Below, piece by piece: positions 53,667 through 63,611 of a stretch of 64,000 nt of DNA. The DNA is from an uncultured Lachnospiraceae bacterium (GTDB lineage: Bacteria; Bacillota; Clostridia; Lachnospirales; Lachnospiraceae): assembly GCA_910587295.1 (NCBI GenBank), contig CAJULP010000096.1, positions 1 through 64,000 of the forward strand, written 5' to 3'. The notes under the pieces are model-generated. The model did not search any database. It saw only the letters and a list, made by a program, of their open reading frames with translations, and had not been told where the DNA came from. A program made the position numbers and the translations under genes. Every line of letters begins with the position of its first letter. The stretch's first letter is position 1.

Positions 53667-55424
53667 ATGGCGGCAAAAGAACTGATTATTTTTATAGATT
53701 GTGGTGACACGTTAGTAGACGAATCCACGGAAATAAGGGATGAGGAAGGGGTAGTGACTACGGCAGAGCTGTATCCCGGGGTGGAGCAGGCAATCCGCAC
53801 ACTGCATGACGAAGGATACAGGATCGCTTTGGTGGCGGATGGTCTGGAAGCTTCTTTTCAAAATATCATTGCCATGCATCATTTGGAAGATTGCTTTGAG
53901 GCAATGGCTATATCCGAAACTGTCGGTGCACAAAAGCCATCCTGTGCGATGTTTGGCAGCGCTATGGATCAGATGGGGCTTACCGATAAGGATGCGTACA
54001 GGATTGTGATGATTGGCAATAATCTGGAACGGGATATCGTTGGGGCAAACAGGATGGGATTTTGGTCTGTCCTTGCTGCCTACAGCCCCAGATACCGTAT
54101 GACACCGGAATGTGAGGAAGAAAGACCGGATTATGTGGCCAAGGTTCCTTCTGATATACCGGGAATCGTGGAAAGAATCTGCCTGCCATTACCGTATATT
54201 GCACAAAAAAATTTAATAAAAAAGGAATATCCTTCACGAGGGAATGCATTCCGGATCAATAATCAGTCTTTAAAAAGATATCCGATGACGCTGATCATCC
54301 ATGACAAGGAGCACTGGGATCTCACTGCGGCAGCAGAGCGCATATTTAGCGGCAGGTATCCTTTGGGCTATATTGGTTCATCTCCGTGGGTAGGAACGGT
54401 GACCAATCAGGAGACATTGGAGTTTTCCGATGCGCAGAACCGGGAGTTCTACGATCTTCTATGTGCTCAGATGGAGATTGGCTGGGTGGTCTATGGGCTG
54501 AGTGATGAGCGCAAGAGCGAAATTCCGGTAATGGCTACGTATATGAAGGAACGATTCCCGGATGTAAAGCAAGTCAGGATATACCACCGTAAGGAGCTGC
54601 CGGCCGATGCGGCAGGCAGAAGGGAGACTGACGGGATTGTTGGTGTGGGATACGAAACGCCGGAGGAATTAGATGCTTGGCTGGAGGAGCTTACAAAAGA
54701 GATTGAAAAATCCAATCCGCCGTTTTGGTTTGACTCTCTTTGCAGGGAGGGTGCGGAGTGGACCAATCTTTCTCTCACGCTGCCACTGGAAGAGGAAAAA
54801 AACCGGATATTGCTGGTGGGGGATTCTATCAGTGCCGGATACGGGGATATGGTTCAAAGGCTGATGCCCGGCTGGCATGTGGACCGCTTAAATACAAGCG
54901 AGGGGCTTCACCATCCAAACTTCCTGCGGATGCTTGAAGCGGCGCTTAGGCGGTATCCATACCGGATGATCCATATCAACAACGGGATCCATCTTCACGG
55001 GCAGGATTTAGGACAGTACCGGCAGAATCTTTTGGGAGTGTTTGCGTGGATTCATATGGCTGCGCCAAAGACGGAGATTATTTATGCCACGAATACAACT
55101 TTTAGCCGTAAGGCGGAAGAAGGAACGAGGGAGGAAGCTTTGGATTTTCAGGAGCGGCATTTTGGCAAGGGTGGTAAAGCGTCTCTTGCCCGATATGGCA
55201 GAGAGGATTATTGGGTAACGGATGAGAAAGCATCGAAGCCATATGAGGAGCTGAATCAGATTGCAAGGGAAATCTGTAAAGAGCATGGAATCCGTATCAA
55301 TGATTTGTATCAGGTATGCCTGGATGAAAATCTGCAAAAGACCGACGGCGCACACTTCACCGAAGAGGCGTATTGGCGCCTGGCGGCCCAGGTGGCAGAG
55401 GTCTTAAAAAAGGAACTTTGTTAA
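53667..55424 (+). CDS. HAD-type hydrolase fused to an SGNH/GDSL hydrolase
   Basis: 585 residues. N-terminal HAD domain: D11-C-G-D14-T, K90 in AQKPS, and GNNLERDIVGA with the motif IV acid D123. A middle region (about 200-345) has no family I recognise. C-terminal SGNH domain: GDSIS with Ser387, an Asn/Gly block INNGIHLHG, and the D560-x-x-H563 pair in TDGAHFTEEAYW. The HAD part would act on phosphate or halo-bonds and the SGNH part on an ester such as O-acetyl. GGAGGG box seven bases before ATG 53667. Both active sites look intact, so a bifunctional sugar-processing enzyme is likely. Confidence 0.75.
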   Translation: MAAKELIIFIDCGDTLVDESTEIRDEEGVVTTAELYPGVEQAIRTLHDEGYRIALVADGLEASFQNIIAMHHLEDCFEAMAISETVGAQKPSCAMFGSAMDQMGLTDKDAYRIVMIGNNLERDIVGANRMGFWSVLAAYSPRYRMTPECEEERPDYVAKVPSDIPGIVERICLPLPYIAQKNLIKKEYPSRGNAFRINNQSLKRYPMTLIIHDKEHWDLTAAAERIFSGRYPLGYIGSSPWVGTVTNQETLEFSDAQNREFYDLLCAQMEIGWVVYGLSDERKSEIPVMATYMKERFPDVKQVRIYHRKELPADAAGRRETDGIVGVGYETPEELDAWLEELTKEIEKSNPPFWFDSLCREGAEWTNLSLTLPLEEEKNRILLVGDSISAGYGDMVQRLMPGWHVDRLNTSEGLHHPNFLRMLEAALRRYPYRMIHINNGIHLHGQDLGQYRQNLLGVFAWIHMAAPKTEIIYATNTTFSRKAEEGTREEALDFQERHFGKGGKASLARYGREDYWVTDEKASKPYEELNQIAREICKEHGIRINDLYQVCLDENLQKTDGAHFTEEAYWRLAAQVAEVLKKELC

Positions 55425-55440
55425 GAGGGAGACAAAAGAA

Positions 55441-57537
55441 ATGGGAATAATTGTAAAAGATGACATGCTATTTGTTATGAACACTAAAAACACGACCTAT
55501 GCTTTTTTTAAGGACGATGCAGGGGTATTGGTGAACCTGTATTGGGGACACAGGATTGCCCGGGCGGAGGACTTTGACACCACTTCCATGGAGTGGGAAC
55601 AGGGGTATCATCCGGATATTGACAAAAAGAGGGAGGAATGTTCGTCCTATGGCAGGATGCGTTACAAGGAAGCTTCCATGAAGGTGGCTTTTGCGGACGG
55701 AACCAGAGACTTCAGGTATCATGTGGACAGTTACCAGATAGAAGGAGATCACTTGCGTATTTCACTTCGGGATGACCATTACCCGTTTGGCATTGTATTG
55801 CATTATGTGGTGCATGAAGAATTGGATATCATTGAAAAGTGGAGGGAAGCGGAGAATCTGGGGGAAGAGACCGTACAGATAGAGCGGTTTTATTCCGCAG
55901 AGTTTACCCTTCCCGGATATGGCTATAGGACCATCAACAACAATGGCACCTGGGCGGATGAGTTTAAACGTTATGAGGATACCTTGTGTGCCGGAAAGAA
56001 GGTCTATGAAAGCTTAAGGGGGGCAACTGCCCATGTGGCAACGCCGGGGTTCATTGTCCATTAGGATGTGTCGGAAACCCGGGGGGAAGTGTACTTTGGC
56101 GTGCTGGCATACTCAGGGAATTTTAAAATCGTGGAAGAGCAGACGCCTTATGATTATCTGAACATTCAGATTGGGATGGGTGACACGGATTTTTGCTGGA
56201 ACCTGAAAAAGGGGGAGCGCTTTATCAGTCCGAAGGTCTATGCAGGGTACAGCGGCAAGGGATTTGGGGAAATGTCAAATCTACTCCATCGTTTTGCAGC
56301 GGAGTGTGTCATGCCTAAGGAAACAGCCAAAAAGCCTTTGCGGGTGTTATATAATTCATGGGAAGCCACGGCTTTTGACGTGGCTTGTGATAAACAGATG
56401 AAGTTGGCTGATAAGGCGGCTGCGGCAGGAGCGGAGCTGTTTGTGGTGGATGACGGCTGGTTTGGGGAGCGTAGTTCCGACCATCTGGGGCTTGGCGACT
56501 GGTATGTGAACCAGGAGAAATTTCCGGACGGGCTGAAACCGCTGATCGACTATGTCAACGGGCTTGGAATGGATTTTGGTATCTGGATCGAGCCGGAGAT
56601 GGTCAATGAAGACAGCGGCCTTTACCGGGCGCATCCGGATTGGATCTACCGGTATGCTGCCCGGCCTGTGTTAGAAGGCAGATATCAGTATATGCTGGAT
56701 CTGACTAACCCGGAGGTGATTGGTTTCATCATTGGGTTTATTGATAAGCTGCTAAATGAAAATAACATTTCCTATATCAAGTGGGATATGAACAGGGCCC
56801 TGGGGGAATGTGGGTGCGCACACCTTGACAAGGAAGAGTTCCGCAGTATCTGGTACCGCCACGTGCAGGGCTTTTATTCCATTATTGAGACTTTAAGGGA
56901 AAAGCACCCGGAGGTAGAGTTTGAGGCATGCGCTTCAGGGGGCGGCCGGGTAGACTTTGGCTGTATGTCACGGTTTGATGAGTTCTGGACCAGCGATAAC
57001 ACGGACCCCATAGACAGACTTTCCATCCAGGAGACCTATAGCCTGCTTTATCCGCCGAAATATATGCGCACATGGATCACGGATGCAGCAGATAATGACA
57101 ACAGGAGAGTTCCTTTATCCTTCCGGGCACACTGCGCTATGTGTGGTGCGCTGGGGATCGGTATGGATTTGAATCGTGTGGGCGGCGGGAAATTAAAAGA
57201 ACTGGCAGGGTATGTGGAGGAATATAAGGCAATCCGCTCGGTAGTCCAGTTTGGCAGGCTTGCAAGACTGAAATCCTGCCACAGGGATGATTTCCATGCG
57301 CTGCAGTACGATAAGGACGGGGAAGCGGTGGTGTTTGTATTCCTTACCTTAAGGTCCCGTGGGAAGTATGAATACACATTAAAGCTGGTGAACCTGAAAG
57401 AAGACGTTTTGTACCGGTTTGTGCTGGACGGGAAAGAGCAGTGTCTGAGCGGTTCTTATCTGATGTACCATGGGCTGGCACTTAGGATGGCGGCTGATTT
57501 TACCAGTAAATGTATCCGGCTGCAGGAAATAAAGTAA
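55441..57537 (+). pseudogene. GH36 alpha-galactosidase interrupted by one in-frame TAG
   Basis: A complete GH36 reading frame of about 698 residues except for TAG at 56062-56064. Before it: YSAEFTLPGYGYRTIN ... VATPGFIVH. After it, in the same frame: DVSETRGEVYFGVLAYSGNF, VVDDGWFGERSSD, ISYIKWDMNR (nucleophile Asp) and FEACASGGGRVDFG ... SDNTDPIDR (acid/base Asp). All catalytic parts are downstream. The GTG at 56068 lacks a ribosome binding site, so reinitiation is doubtful. Either a recent nonsense mutation, a sequencing error, or readthrough. The intact gene would release galactose from alpha-galactosides. Confidence 0.85.
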
Positions 57538-57561
57538 GAAAAGCAGGAAAGATAAAAGAGC

Positions 57562-57583
57562 CCGGAGGCTTTCTGGCCTCCGG
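57562..57583. terminator. Hairpin between the alpha-galactosidase and hipA-type genes
   Basis: CCGGAGGC and GCCTCCGG form an 8-base GC-rich stem with a 6-base loop. On the minus strand it is followed by GCTCTTTTATC, which suits termination of the hipA-type gene. Confidence 0.6.
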
Positions 57584-57617
57584 ATTCTGATAAGTCTCTG
57601 GTTGGGAAAAAGGAAAA

Positions 57618-58775
57618 TCAGTTCCAGTTATTTTGGAGCAGCTGGATTTTTTTCCGATATCCTAGCAAAATAGAGTCTAAACAGGTGATGGCTGGATCCT
57701 GATTGTATATGGCGTACAGTTCATTTTCATCAGGCAGCAATTTTAAATTTATGCAGGACGGGTCTTTGACATAGTCGAGCAACTGGCGTTCTTTTTTTCG
57801 AAAACTGTTTACGGGGATTTCCAGCAGGTTATCCCGTTCCGGCTGTCGTGGGGTTTTCCAAAACATGGAGTTTCCGGAATCAAAGATGGGTGCCATACCA
57901 ATAAAGTGCAGGGTATTGGTATCTCGAAGAACTCCGAAATTATTCATGTGACGGTCGGTATTGGTCAAAACAAAGTCTGTCATGATCTGGTACTCCAGAA
58001 ATTGCCTTACCACTTTTGCGTCCAGTCCGTGCCTGGCGCAGATTAAAATGAAATGTTCATACATAGATGTGGCATTGTCCTTTTTCATGGAATCAAGTAC
58101 ATCGATTGCTGGAATCAGTTCTACCATGTCTGATGTAAAGCTTTCGCATATGCAGCAAAGCTGTGGATGGTTGTCCAGGCGCAAGGCTGAGTATGAGACG
58201 TATGGCTGTAAGGCTTGTTTCTTGTGGAGCAGCGTTGCTGCTACTTCATTTAAACTTTCCTGGGAATGATTGCCGAGGTTACCTTTTATCAGGCAGCGTT
58301 TTCCGTTGGAAATGATCCATTTTTTACGTAACTCGCCTTGGACGGAAGAGCTGGGCAAAAAAGCATTTGGGGGCAGGGCGGCCAATTCTGTTTCCTGCTC
58401 GTCAAACTGCATGCCGCCTATCGGATCTTGAAAGTTGTTGGTAAATAGGCTGACGTCATTCCATGTGAAATCCATGGCAAGGGGTTTGACCCAGTAATGG
58501 TCTGTCAGGCTTAAACCAAGATTTTTAACCAAATATTCTTGTGGCGTAGTGACTCCCATTTGTTCCAGAATCTGTCGTATCCGGCCCTGGCTTAAGGGAA
58601 CTGCCCGCCTTTGCCACCACTTACGCAGCATTTGTGCGTCAATATTCCCTCCTGGGGGCAATAGTTCCGGCGTCATTTTTTGAGACACCCGCAGCATTGC
58701 GCCGGAAATGGGGTCAAGGGATACCATACATACCGGTTCATCCCGGTGCATTAGATAGTACATGTTTTCCTGCAT
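57618..58775 (-). CDS. HipA-like kinase
   Basis: 385 residues. Kinase core features: CLIKGN with the ATP lysine, TDFVLTNTDRHMNNFGVL with the catalytic Asp and Asn, and FDSGNSMFW as metal-binding Asp. N-terminal 150 residues are a separate, less conserved part. HipA-type proteins are Ser/Thr kinases, some acting as toxins on tRNA-ligases; others are regulators. It is three bases behind a HTH protein gene, the classic toxin-antitoxin arrangement. The pair lies between two damaged glycosidase genes. Confidence 0.8.
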   Translation of the reverse strand: MQENMYYLMHRDEPVCMVSLDPISGAMLRVSQKMTPELLPPGGNIDAQMLRKWWQRRAVPLSQGRIRQILEQMGVTTPQEYLVKNLGLSLTDHYWVKPLAMDFTWNDVSLFTNNFQDPIGGMQFDEQETELAALPPNAFLPSSSVQGELRKKWIISNGKRCLIKGNLGNHSQESLNEVAATLLHKKQALQPYVSYSALRLDNHPQLCCICESFTSDMVELIPAIDVLDSMKKDNATSMYEHFILICARHGLDAKVVRQFLEYQIMTDFVLTNTDRHMNNFGVLRDTNTLHFIGMAPIFDSGNSMFWKTPRQPERDNLLEIPVNSFRKKERQLLDYVKDPSCINLKLLPDENELYAIYNQDPAITCLDSILLGYRKKIQLLQNNWN

Positions 58776-58778
58776 TGT

Positions 58779-59243
58779 TTACCAATCCTCCATTTCAGCC
58801 TGAGAAAAAAGGATATCCTCGATTTTGGATTCCATCTGCATAATGGCAGCTTCCTTCAGCCAACAGATATTTTCCTGACGGAATATTGCGTTAAATGGTA
58901 TCGTATATTGTTCGCCTTCATAATAAAACAGGATGGCGGCTGACGAGTCAAGGCGAATCCAGCGTCCGCCTGTTTTAAACTTTTCGCAAAAAAAACCTGA
59001 CGTTTCGTTTTCTGCTAATGGAAAAGACAAGGGAGCTGTATTGGGGAAAAAATCGTCAAGTAACAAATCTTCCATGGAACAGCCAAGTACCGTGGAAAGA
59101 CGAAGCAGAACGTCTCCACTGGAGGAAGTTAGTTTTTTGTGCCCTTGTTCATAGTCCTGTAAGGAACGGAAGTTTACCCCGCTCATGGAGGCCAGTTCTT
59201 TTTGAGTTAAGTTTCGTTTTTTTCTGAGTTCTTTTAGCTTCAT
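58779..59243 (-). CDS. HTH protein, HipB-like partner of the HipA kinase
   Basis: 154 residues. Cro/C1-type HTH at the N-terminus: LRKKRNLTQKELASMSGVNF followed by RSLQDYEQGHKKL. A C-terminal part of about 90 residues with GGRWIRLDSSAAILFYYEGE is unusual for HipB, which is normally just the HTH. Start at ATG 59243 (AGAGGT five bases ahead) rather than the further upstream codon, because the promoter lies in between. Likely antitoxin/autorepressor. Confidence 0.8.
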   Translation of the reverse strand: MKLKELRKKRNLTQKELASMSGVNFRSLQDYEQGHKKLTSSSGDVLLRLSTVLGCSMEDLLLDDFFPNTAPLSFPLAENETSGFFCEKFKTGGRWIRLDSSAAILFYYEGEQYTIPFNAIFRQENICWLKEAAIMQMESKIEDILFSQAEMEDW

Positions 59244-59261
59244 GTTTACCTCTCTGATATG

Positions 59262-59291
59262 ATTATACGCATTTTTGCGGATGCTAGTCAA
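59262..59291 (-). promoter_or_regulatory. Promoter and operator-like repeat of the hipBA-type pair
   Basis: On the minus strand TTGACT (59286-59291), 18-base spacer, perfect TATAAT (59262-59267). The spacer contains GCAT...ATGC and CGCA/TGCG repeats where an autorepressor could bind. Confidence 0.7.
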
Positions 59292-59490
59292 GGGTCAATA
59301 TATACGATTTGCGGTGAAGAAATAAAAGAAGATGAAAGCACTTCCCCTTTTACCATTCTTCTGGCGCAATATATGATAGAACATTATCAGGAAGAATTCT
59401 TTTTAAGTCTCTGGCAGTGTGCCCTGACCGTTACAGGAAAAAAGTAAAACATTAAAAAAGCCTACAGGTTGGGTGGAAAAGAGGAAAACT

Positions 59491-61538
59491 ATGGTTAAGA
59501 TAATGCTGAATAGCGGATAGAGGATGAGGGAATGTACCTCAAACGAGTATTTGGATGCGGCCGTGCCGGGAAGTGTATATCAGGATCTGATGGCAGCAGG
59601 CAGAATGGGGGATCCTTTTTATCGGGATAACGAAAAGGAAGCTTTGGAGGTAATCTCTCACGACTATGAATATCAGGTCAGGTTTGATGCTCCCGGGGAG
59701 CTTTTTCGATGTCAGGAGATTCTGCTTCATTTTGACGGAATCGACACTCTTTCCTCCATCACCTTAAACGGGAAGGAGCTTGGGAAGACGGACAATATGC
59801 ACCGTATCTGGGAATATCAGGTGAAAGAATCGCTAAAGGAATTTGGGAATGAGTTGACGGTGGTTTTATATTCTCCTACGGAATTTATTGAAAAGTCTTA
59901 CAGGGAGGATCCCATAGAAGGGTGTATTGATGCTATGCGGGGCCTTTCCAGGCTGCGGAAGGGGCACAGCATGTTTGGCTGGGATTGGGGCCCGAGGATT
60001 CCGGACGCAGGGATATTCCGGCAGGTAAGCCTGATGGGAGTGGAAGAGGCAAGGATTGGCGGCGTTTATGTGACGCAGAAGCATGAGGAGGGGAAAGTGA
60101 TCCTTCATCTTGACGTGGAAGCGGAAAGTGCTTCCGGCGGCCGGGTGGAGCTTCCTTACACCGTGACCCTTACATTTCCTGACGGAGAAGAGCGGGTTTA
60201 TGAGGGAAGTCCGGAGGAAATCCAGATCAAGAATCCGGCCCTCTGGTGGCCAAACGGGTACGGCAGCCAGCCTTTATACGGGATAAAGGTGGAACTGCTT
60301 GGCAGTCAGGGAGAAAAGGACGGCCAGGGGAACGGCACCGGAACAATGGGCCGGGTGCTGGATGTATGGGAACGACGGATCGGTCTTAGGACAATGACGA
60401 TCCGGCGGGAAAAAGATGCCTACGGAGAGTCCTTTGTCCATGAGGTGAACGGTGTGACTATCTTTGGTATGGGGCGGCGGCTATTATCCCGACGACTTTT
60501 TTTACGATGCCTGTGACGAGATGGGGCTTATTGTGTGGCAGGATTTCATGTTTGCATGCTGTGTGTACGATCTGACAGAAGAATTTGAAGAAAGTATCAC
60601 TGCGGAGTTTATCGACATCATTAAAAGGATTCGTCATCACACCGGCTTAGGTCTGTGGTGCGGCAACAATGAGATGGAGATGTTTTTGGAGGAAAATAAA
60701 GACGGATGGTGCAAAAACCCGATCCAGTTCAGCGATTATATCAAGATGTTTGAGTATATCATCCCGAAGGTGCTGAAGCAGTATGACCCTCAGACTTTTT
60801 ACTGGCCGGCCAGTCCTTCCCTTCATTAAAGACTGTTGAGACCTTTTTGGAACCGGAAGATCGGAATATCTTCTCTTACGTGATGGAGAAGCACCAGAGG
60901 AACAATTCTGCCAATGGCAGGATCATGCACTATATGGAGCAGACCTACCTTTATCCCAATGATTTTGACATGACGCTGTACGCTTCCCAGCTTCTGCAGG
61001 CGGAGGCTATGCGCTGCGGGGTGGAACATTTCAGGAGAAACCGGGGCAGGTGCATGGGCTGCTTGATCTGGCAGTTAAACGACTGCTGGCCCGGGGCGAG
61101 CTGGTCCATGATCGATTACTTTGGCAGGTGGAAGGCGGTCCAGTACTACGCAAAGCGGTTTTTTGCACCGCTGATGATATCCTGTGCGGAAGAGGGAATG
61201 TTAAGCCAGAATCCCAATGTGAACGCTCAGCCATACCATCTGGAAAAATCCATTACGCTGTGCGCATGTAATGAGACTTTGGAACGGAAGGAACTGTTCT
61301 TTTCTGTGCGCCTAAGTTCTTCCGTTTCCAAAAGCCGGATATCCGGGTTGAGGTGGAGGGAGACGAAATCCTTCTTACCGCCAGCTGCTTCGTGAAAAAC
61401 ATCAGGATCATTAATGAAAAAGATGATCTGCTGCTTGAGGACAATTATTTCGACTTAAACGGAGAAAGCCGGAGGGGCCGGATTCTTAAGGGAGATACGG
61501 AAAGAATGCGGATAAAGAGTGTGTATGATATCAGGTGA
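59491..61538 (+). pseudogene. GH2 beta-mannosidase, multiply disrupted
   Basis: A decayed GH2 mannosidase of about 680 recognisable residues instead of 820-850. Lesions, in order: TAG at 59518-59520 ten codons after ATG 59491, where relatives usually have Trp (LNSG-stop-RMREC); an out-of-frame deletion of roughly 40 residues at about 60465 joining GVTIF to VWGGGYYPDDFFYDACDE; a second out-of-frame deletion near 60820 joining FYWPASPS to SLKTVETFLEPEDR; and a frame change near 61335 before KPDIRVEVEGDEILLTA. Catalytic-region pieces such as GLWCGNNEMEMF survive. The gene cannot make active enzyme. Confidence 0.88.
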
Positions 61539-61616
61539 TGTAATTTCAAAAAGGCATAAAATTGAAAACATTCGTATGAGAAGGTAAATATACTGGGAAT
61601 TGCGCTTTTATCGGAA

Positions 61617-61763
61617 ATGAAGGGGGAAATTGCCTGTTATTTCAAAAAATGGGGCAAAAATGAAAAAGAGCATGTTTATACTAAATCCATCGGTGAGGCG
61701 TCTAAAAGCAAAACAAAAATAGGTATTGTGCCTGCGGCTCTGCGAGAATTATTATTGCAATAA
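61617..61763 (+). pseudogene. Short fragment of unknown origin
   Basis: A 48-codon frame with protein-like content: YFKKWGKNEKEHVYTKSIGE and a tail GIVPAALRELLLQ. The frame stays open some codons upstream without a proper start, so it may be the end of a lost gene. No family recognised. The rest of the 300-base stretch between the mannosidase remnant and the ATPase gene holds nothing I can name. Confidence 0.3.
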
Positions 61764-61840
61764 AAAAGTGAATTAGATATACTGAAAATAGGTTATAACA
61801 GTAGAAGAGTTATGGCTATAGACGGGAAGGAAAACGAGGA

Positions 61841-63562
61841 ATGGCAAGAAGAATCGGCATAGGAAATTAGGATTTCGAGACAGTCCGAAAGTCAGGGTGT
61901 TTTTATATTGACAAGACAGGTTTTATACGGGATTGGTGGGAAAGCCGGGATAGTGTGACATTGATCACCCGCCCAAGACGTTTCGGGAAAACATTAAACA
62001 TGAGTATGCTGGAAAAATTTTTTTCTGTCAAATATGCAGGCAGAGGAGATTTGTTTGAAGGGCTTTCTGTCTGGGAAGAAAAATCTTCTTCGGGAGAGTA
62101 TAGATATCGCGATCTGCAGGGGAGATGGCCGGTGCTGTTTTTCAGTTTTGCAGACGTGAAAGAAAACTCTTTCGTGCAGGCGAGGAAAAAAATATGTCGT
62201 ATTATTAAGGAACTTTATGACCAGTATGTATTTTTACTGGAAACAGATTCCATGAGTGAAAGCGAGAAAAAAGACTTTGCGCATATTTCGGTAGAAATGG
62301 AGGACAATGAAGCGTCCTTTGCAATAAAGGCGTTGGCAAAGTATCTGGAAAGGTATTATGGAAGAAAGACAGTTATCTTTCTGGATGAGTATGATACACC
62401 GATGCAGGAGGCATATATAAACGGATACTGGAAGGAAATGGCGGATTTTATAAGGAGTCTGTTCAACTCTACGTTTAAGACAAACCCTTATCTGGAACGT
62501 GCCATTATGACAGGGATTACAAGAATCAGCAAAGAGTCGATTTTTTCAGATTTGAATAATTTGACGGTGGTGACAACAACTTCCGAGAAATATTCAGGTT
62601 ATTTTGGTTTTACGGAGGAAGAAGTATTTGCGGCGCTTGAAGAATACGGTTTGTCATCAAAGGGGCAGCAGGTAAAGAAGTGGTATGATGGTTTTTCATT
62701 TGGAAGCAGGACGGATATTTATAATCCATGGTCAATCATTAACTTTTTGGATGAAGGAAAGGTAGGGCTTTATTGGGCAAATACAAGTTCAAACAGCCTT
62801 GTTGGCAAGTTGATTCGGGAAGGAGACCCGGAGGTCAAGAAAACCTTTGAACAGTTGATACAGGGGGAGACCATCAGGATGGAGATTGATGAGGAGATTG
62901 TCTATGATCAGCTGCCTGTGAAGAAAAACGCCATCTGGAGTCTGCTGCTTGCCAGCGGCTATTTGAAAGTGAAAAATTATAATGCTTATATGACAGAATA
63001 TCAGGTGTGGAAAGAGGAATACGAGCTGGCGGTGACAAACTTTGAAACGAAGACCATGTTTATGGGGATGGTGCAGGGGTGGTTTGACAACGCTCTTTCT
63101 GATTATAATGGTTTTATCAGGTCACTTTTGGCAGATGATGTGCGGGCGATGAACATCTATATGAATAAGGTTTCTTCAGAAATGTTTAGCAGCTTTGATA
63201 CCGGGAATAAGCCTTCCCCAAAACAGCCGGAACGGTTTTATCATGGTTTTGTGCTGGGATTGATGGTAGAACTTGCCGATAGATATGTGATTACTTCAAA
63301 TAGGGAAAGCGGTTTTGGCAGGTATGATGTGATGCTGGAACCGAGAAATCTGAGAGAGGATACAGCATTAGATGCTTTGGTCATAGAATTTAAGGTGCAG
63401 GATGAGGCTGAAAAAGAATTATCTGACACGGTGCAGGAGGCATTACGGCAGATAGAAGAAAAGGGCTATCAGGCGAATCTTATATCGAAGGGGATTCCAG
63501 AAAGGCGGATACGGAAATATGGGTTTGCTTTTTGCGGGAAAGAAGTACTGATTGGAAAATAA
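61841..63562 (+). pseudogene. AAA-ATPase-like/PD-(D/E)XK family protein with in-frame TAG
   Basis: From ATG 61841 the frame reads MARRIGIGN, then TAG (61868-61870), then DFETVRKSGCFYIDKTGF without frame change. Relatives have Gln at this site (G-I-x-x-Q-D-F), so the lesion is probably CAG to TAG. The remaining 563 residues are intact: Walker A region LITRPRRFGKTLNMSMLE, Walker B TVIFLDEYDTPMQ, and a C-terminal PD-(D/E)XK-like part with YDVMLEPRN and LVIEFKVQDE. Family role is unclear; copies are numerous in gut Clostridia and Bacteroides. Translation from ATG 61994 would lose the P-loop. Confidence 0.8.
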
Positions 63563-63611
63563 ATGAAAAAACTGTCACGCTGCGCATATAAACGTACACT
63601 GTAACGTTTCG

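Noticed and set aside
59259..59447. A 62-codon plus-strand frame overlapping the hipB promoter
   Set aside because: It lies across the promoter and start of the opposite gene, has no clear ribosome binding site and no recognisable family. Probably chance, though the second half looks somewhat protein-like.
59491..61538. Programmed frameshifting in the beta-mannosidase
   Set aside because: Residues are missing at two of the breaks and the lesions are of different kinds, which fits decay and not recoding.
55441..61870. Genome-wide reassignment of TAG to an amino acid
   Set aside because: Many intact genes in the window end with TAG at the expected place, e.g. the LacI gene, the MFS gene, ssb, gdpP, the sirtuin gene (TAG followed by TAA), pepA and the GH95-like gene. 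TAG is therefore a normal stop; only local suppression or mutation remains possible.
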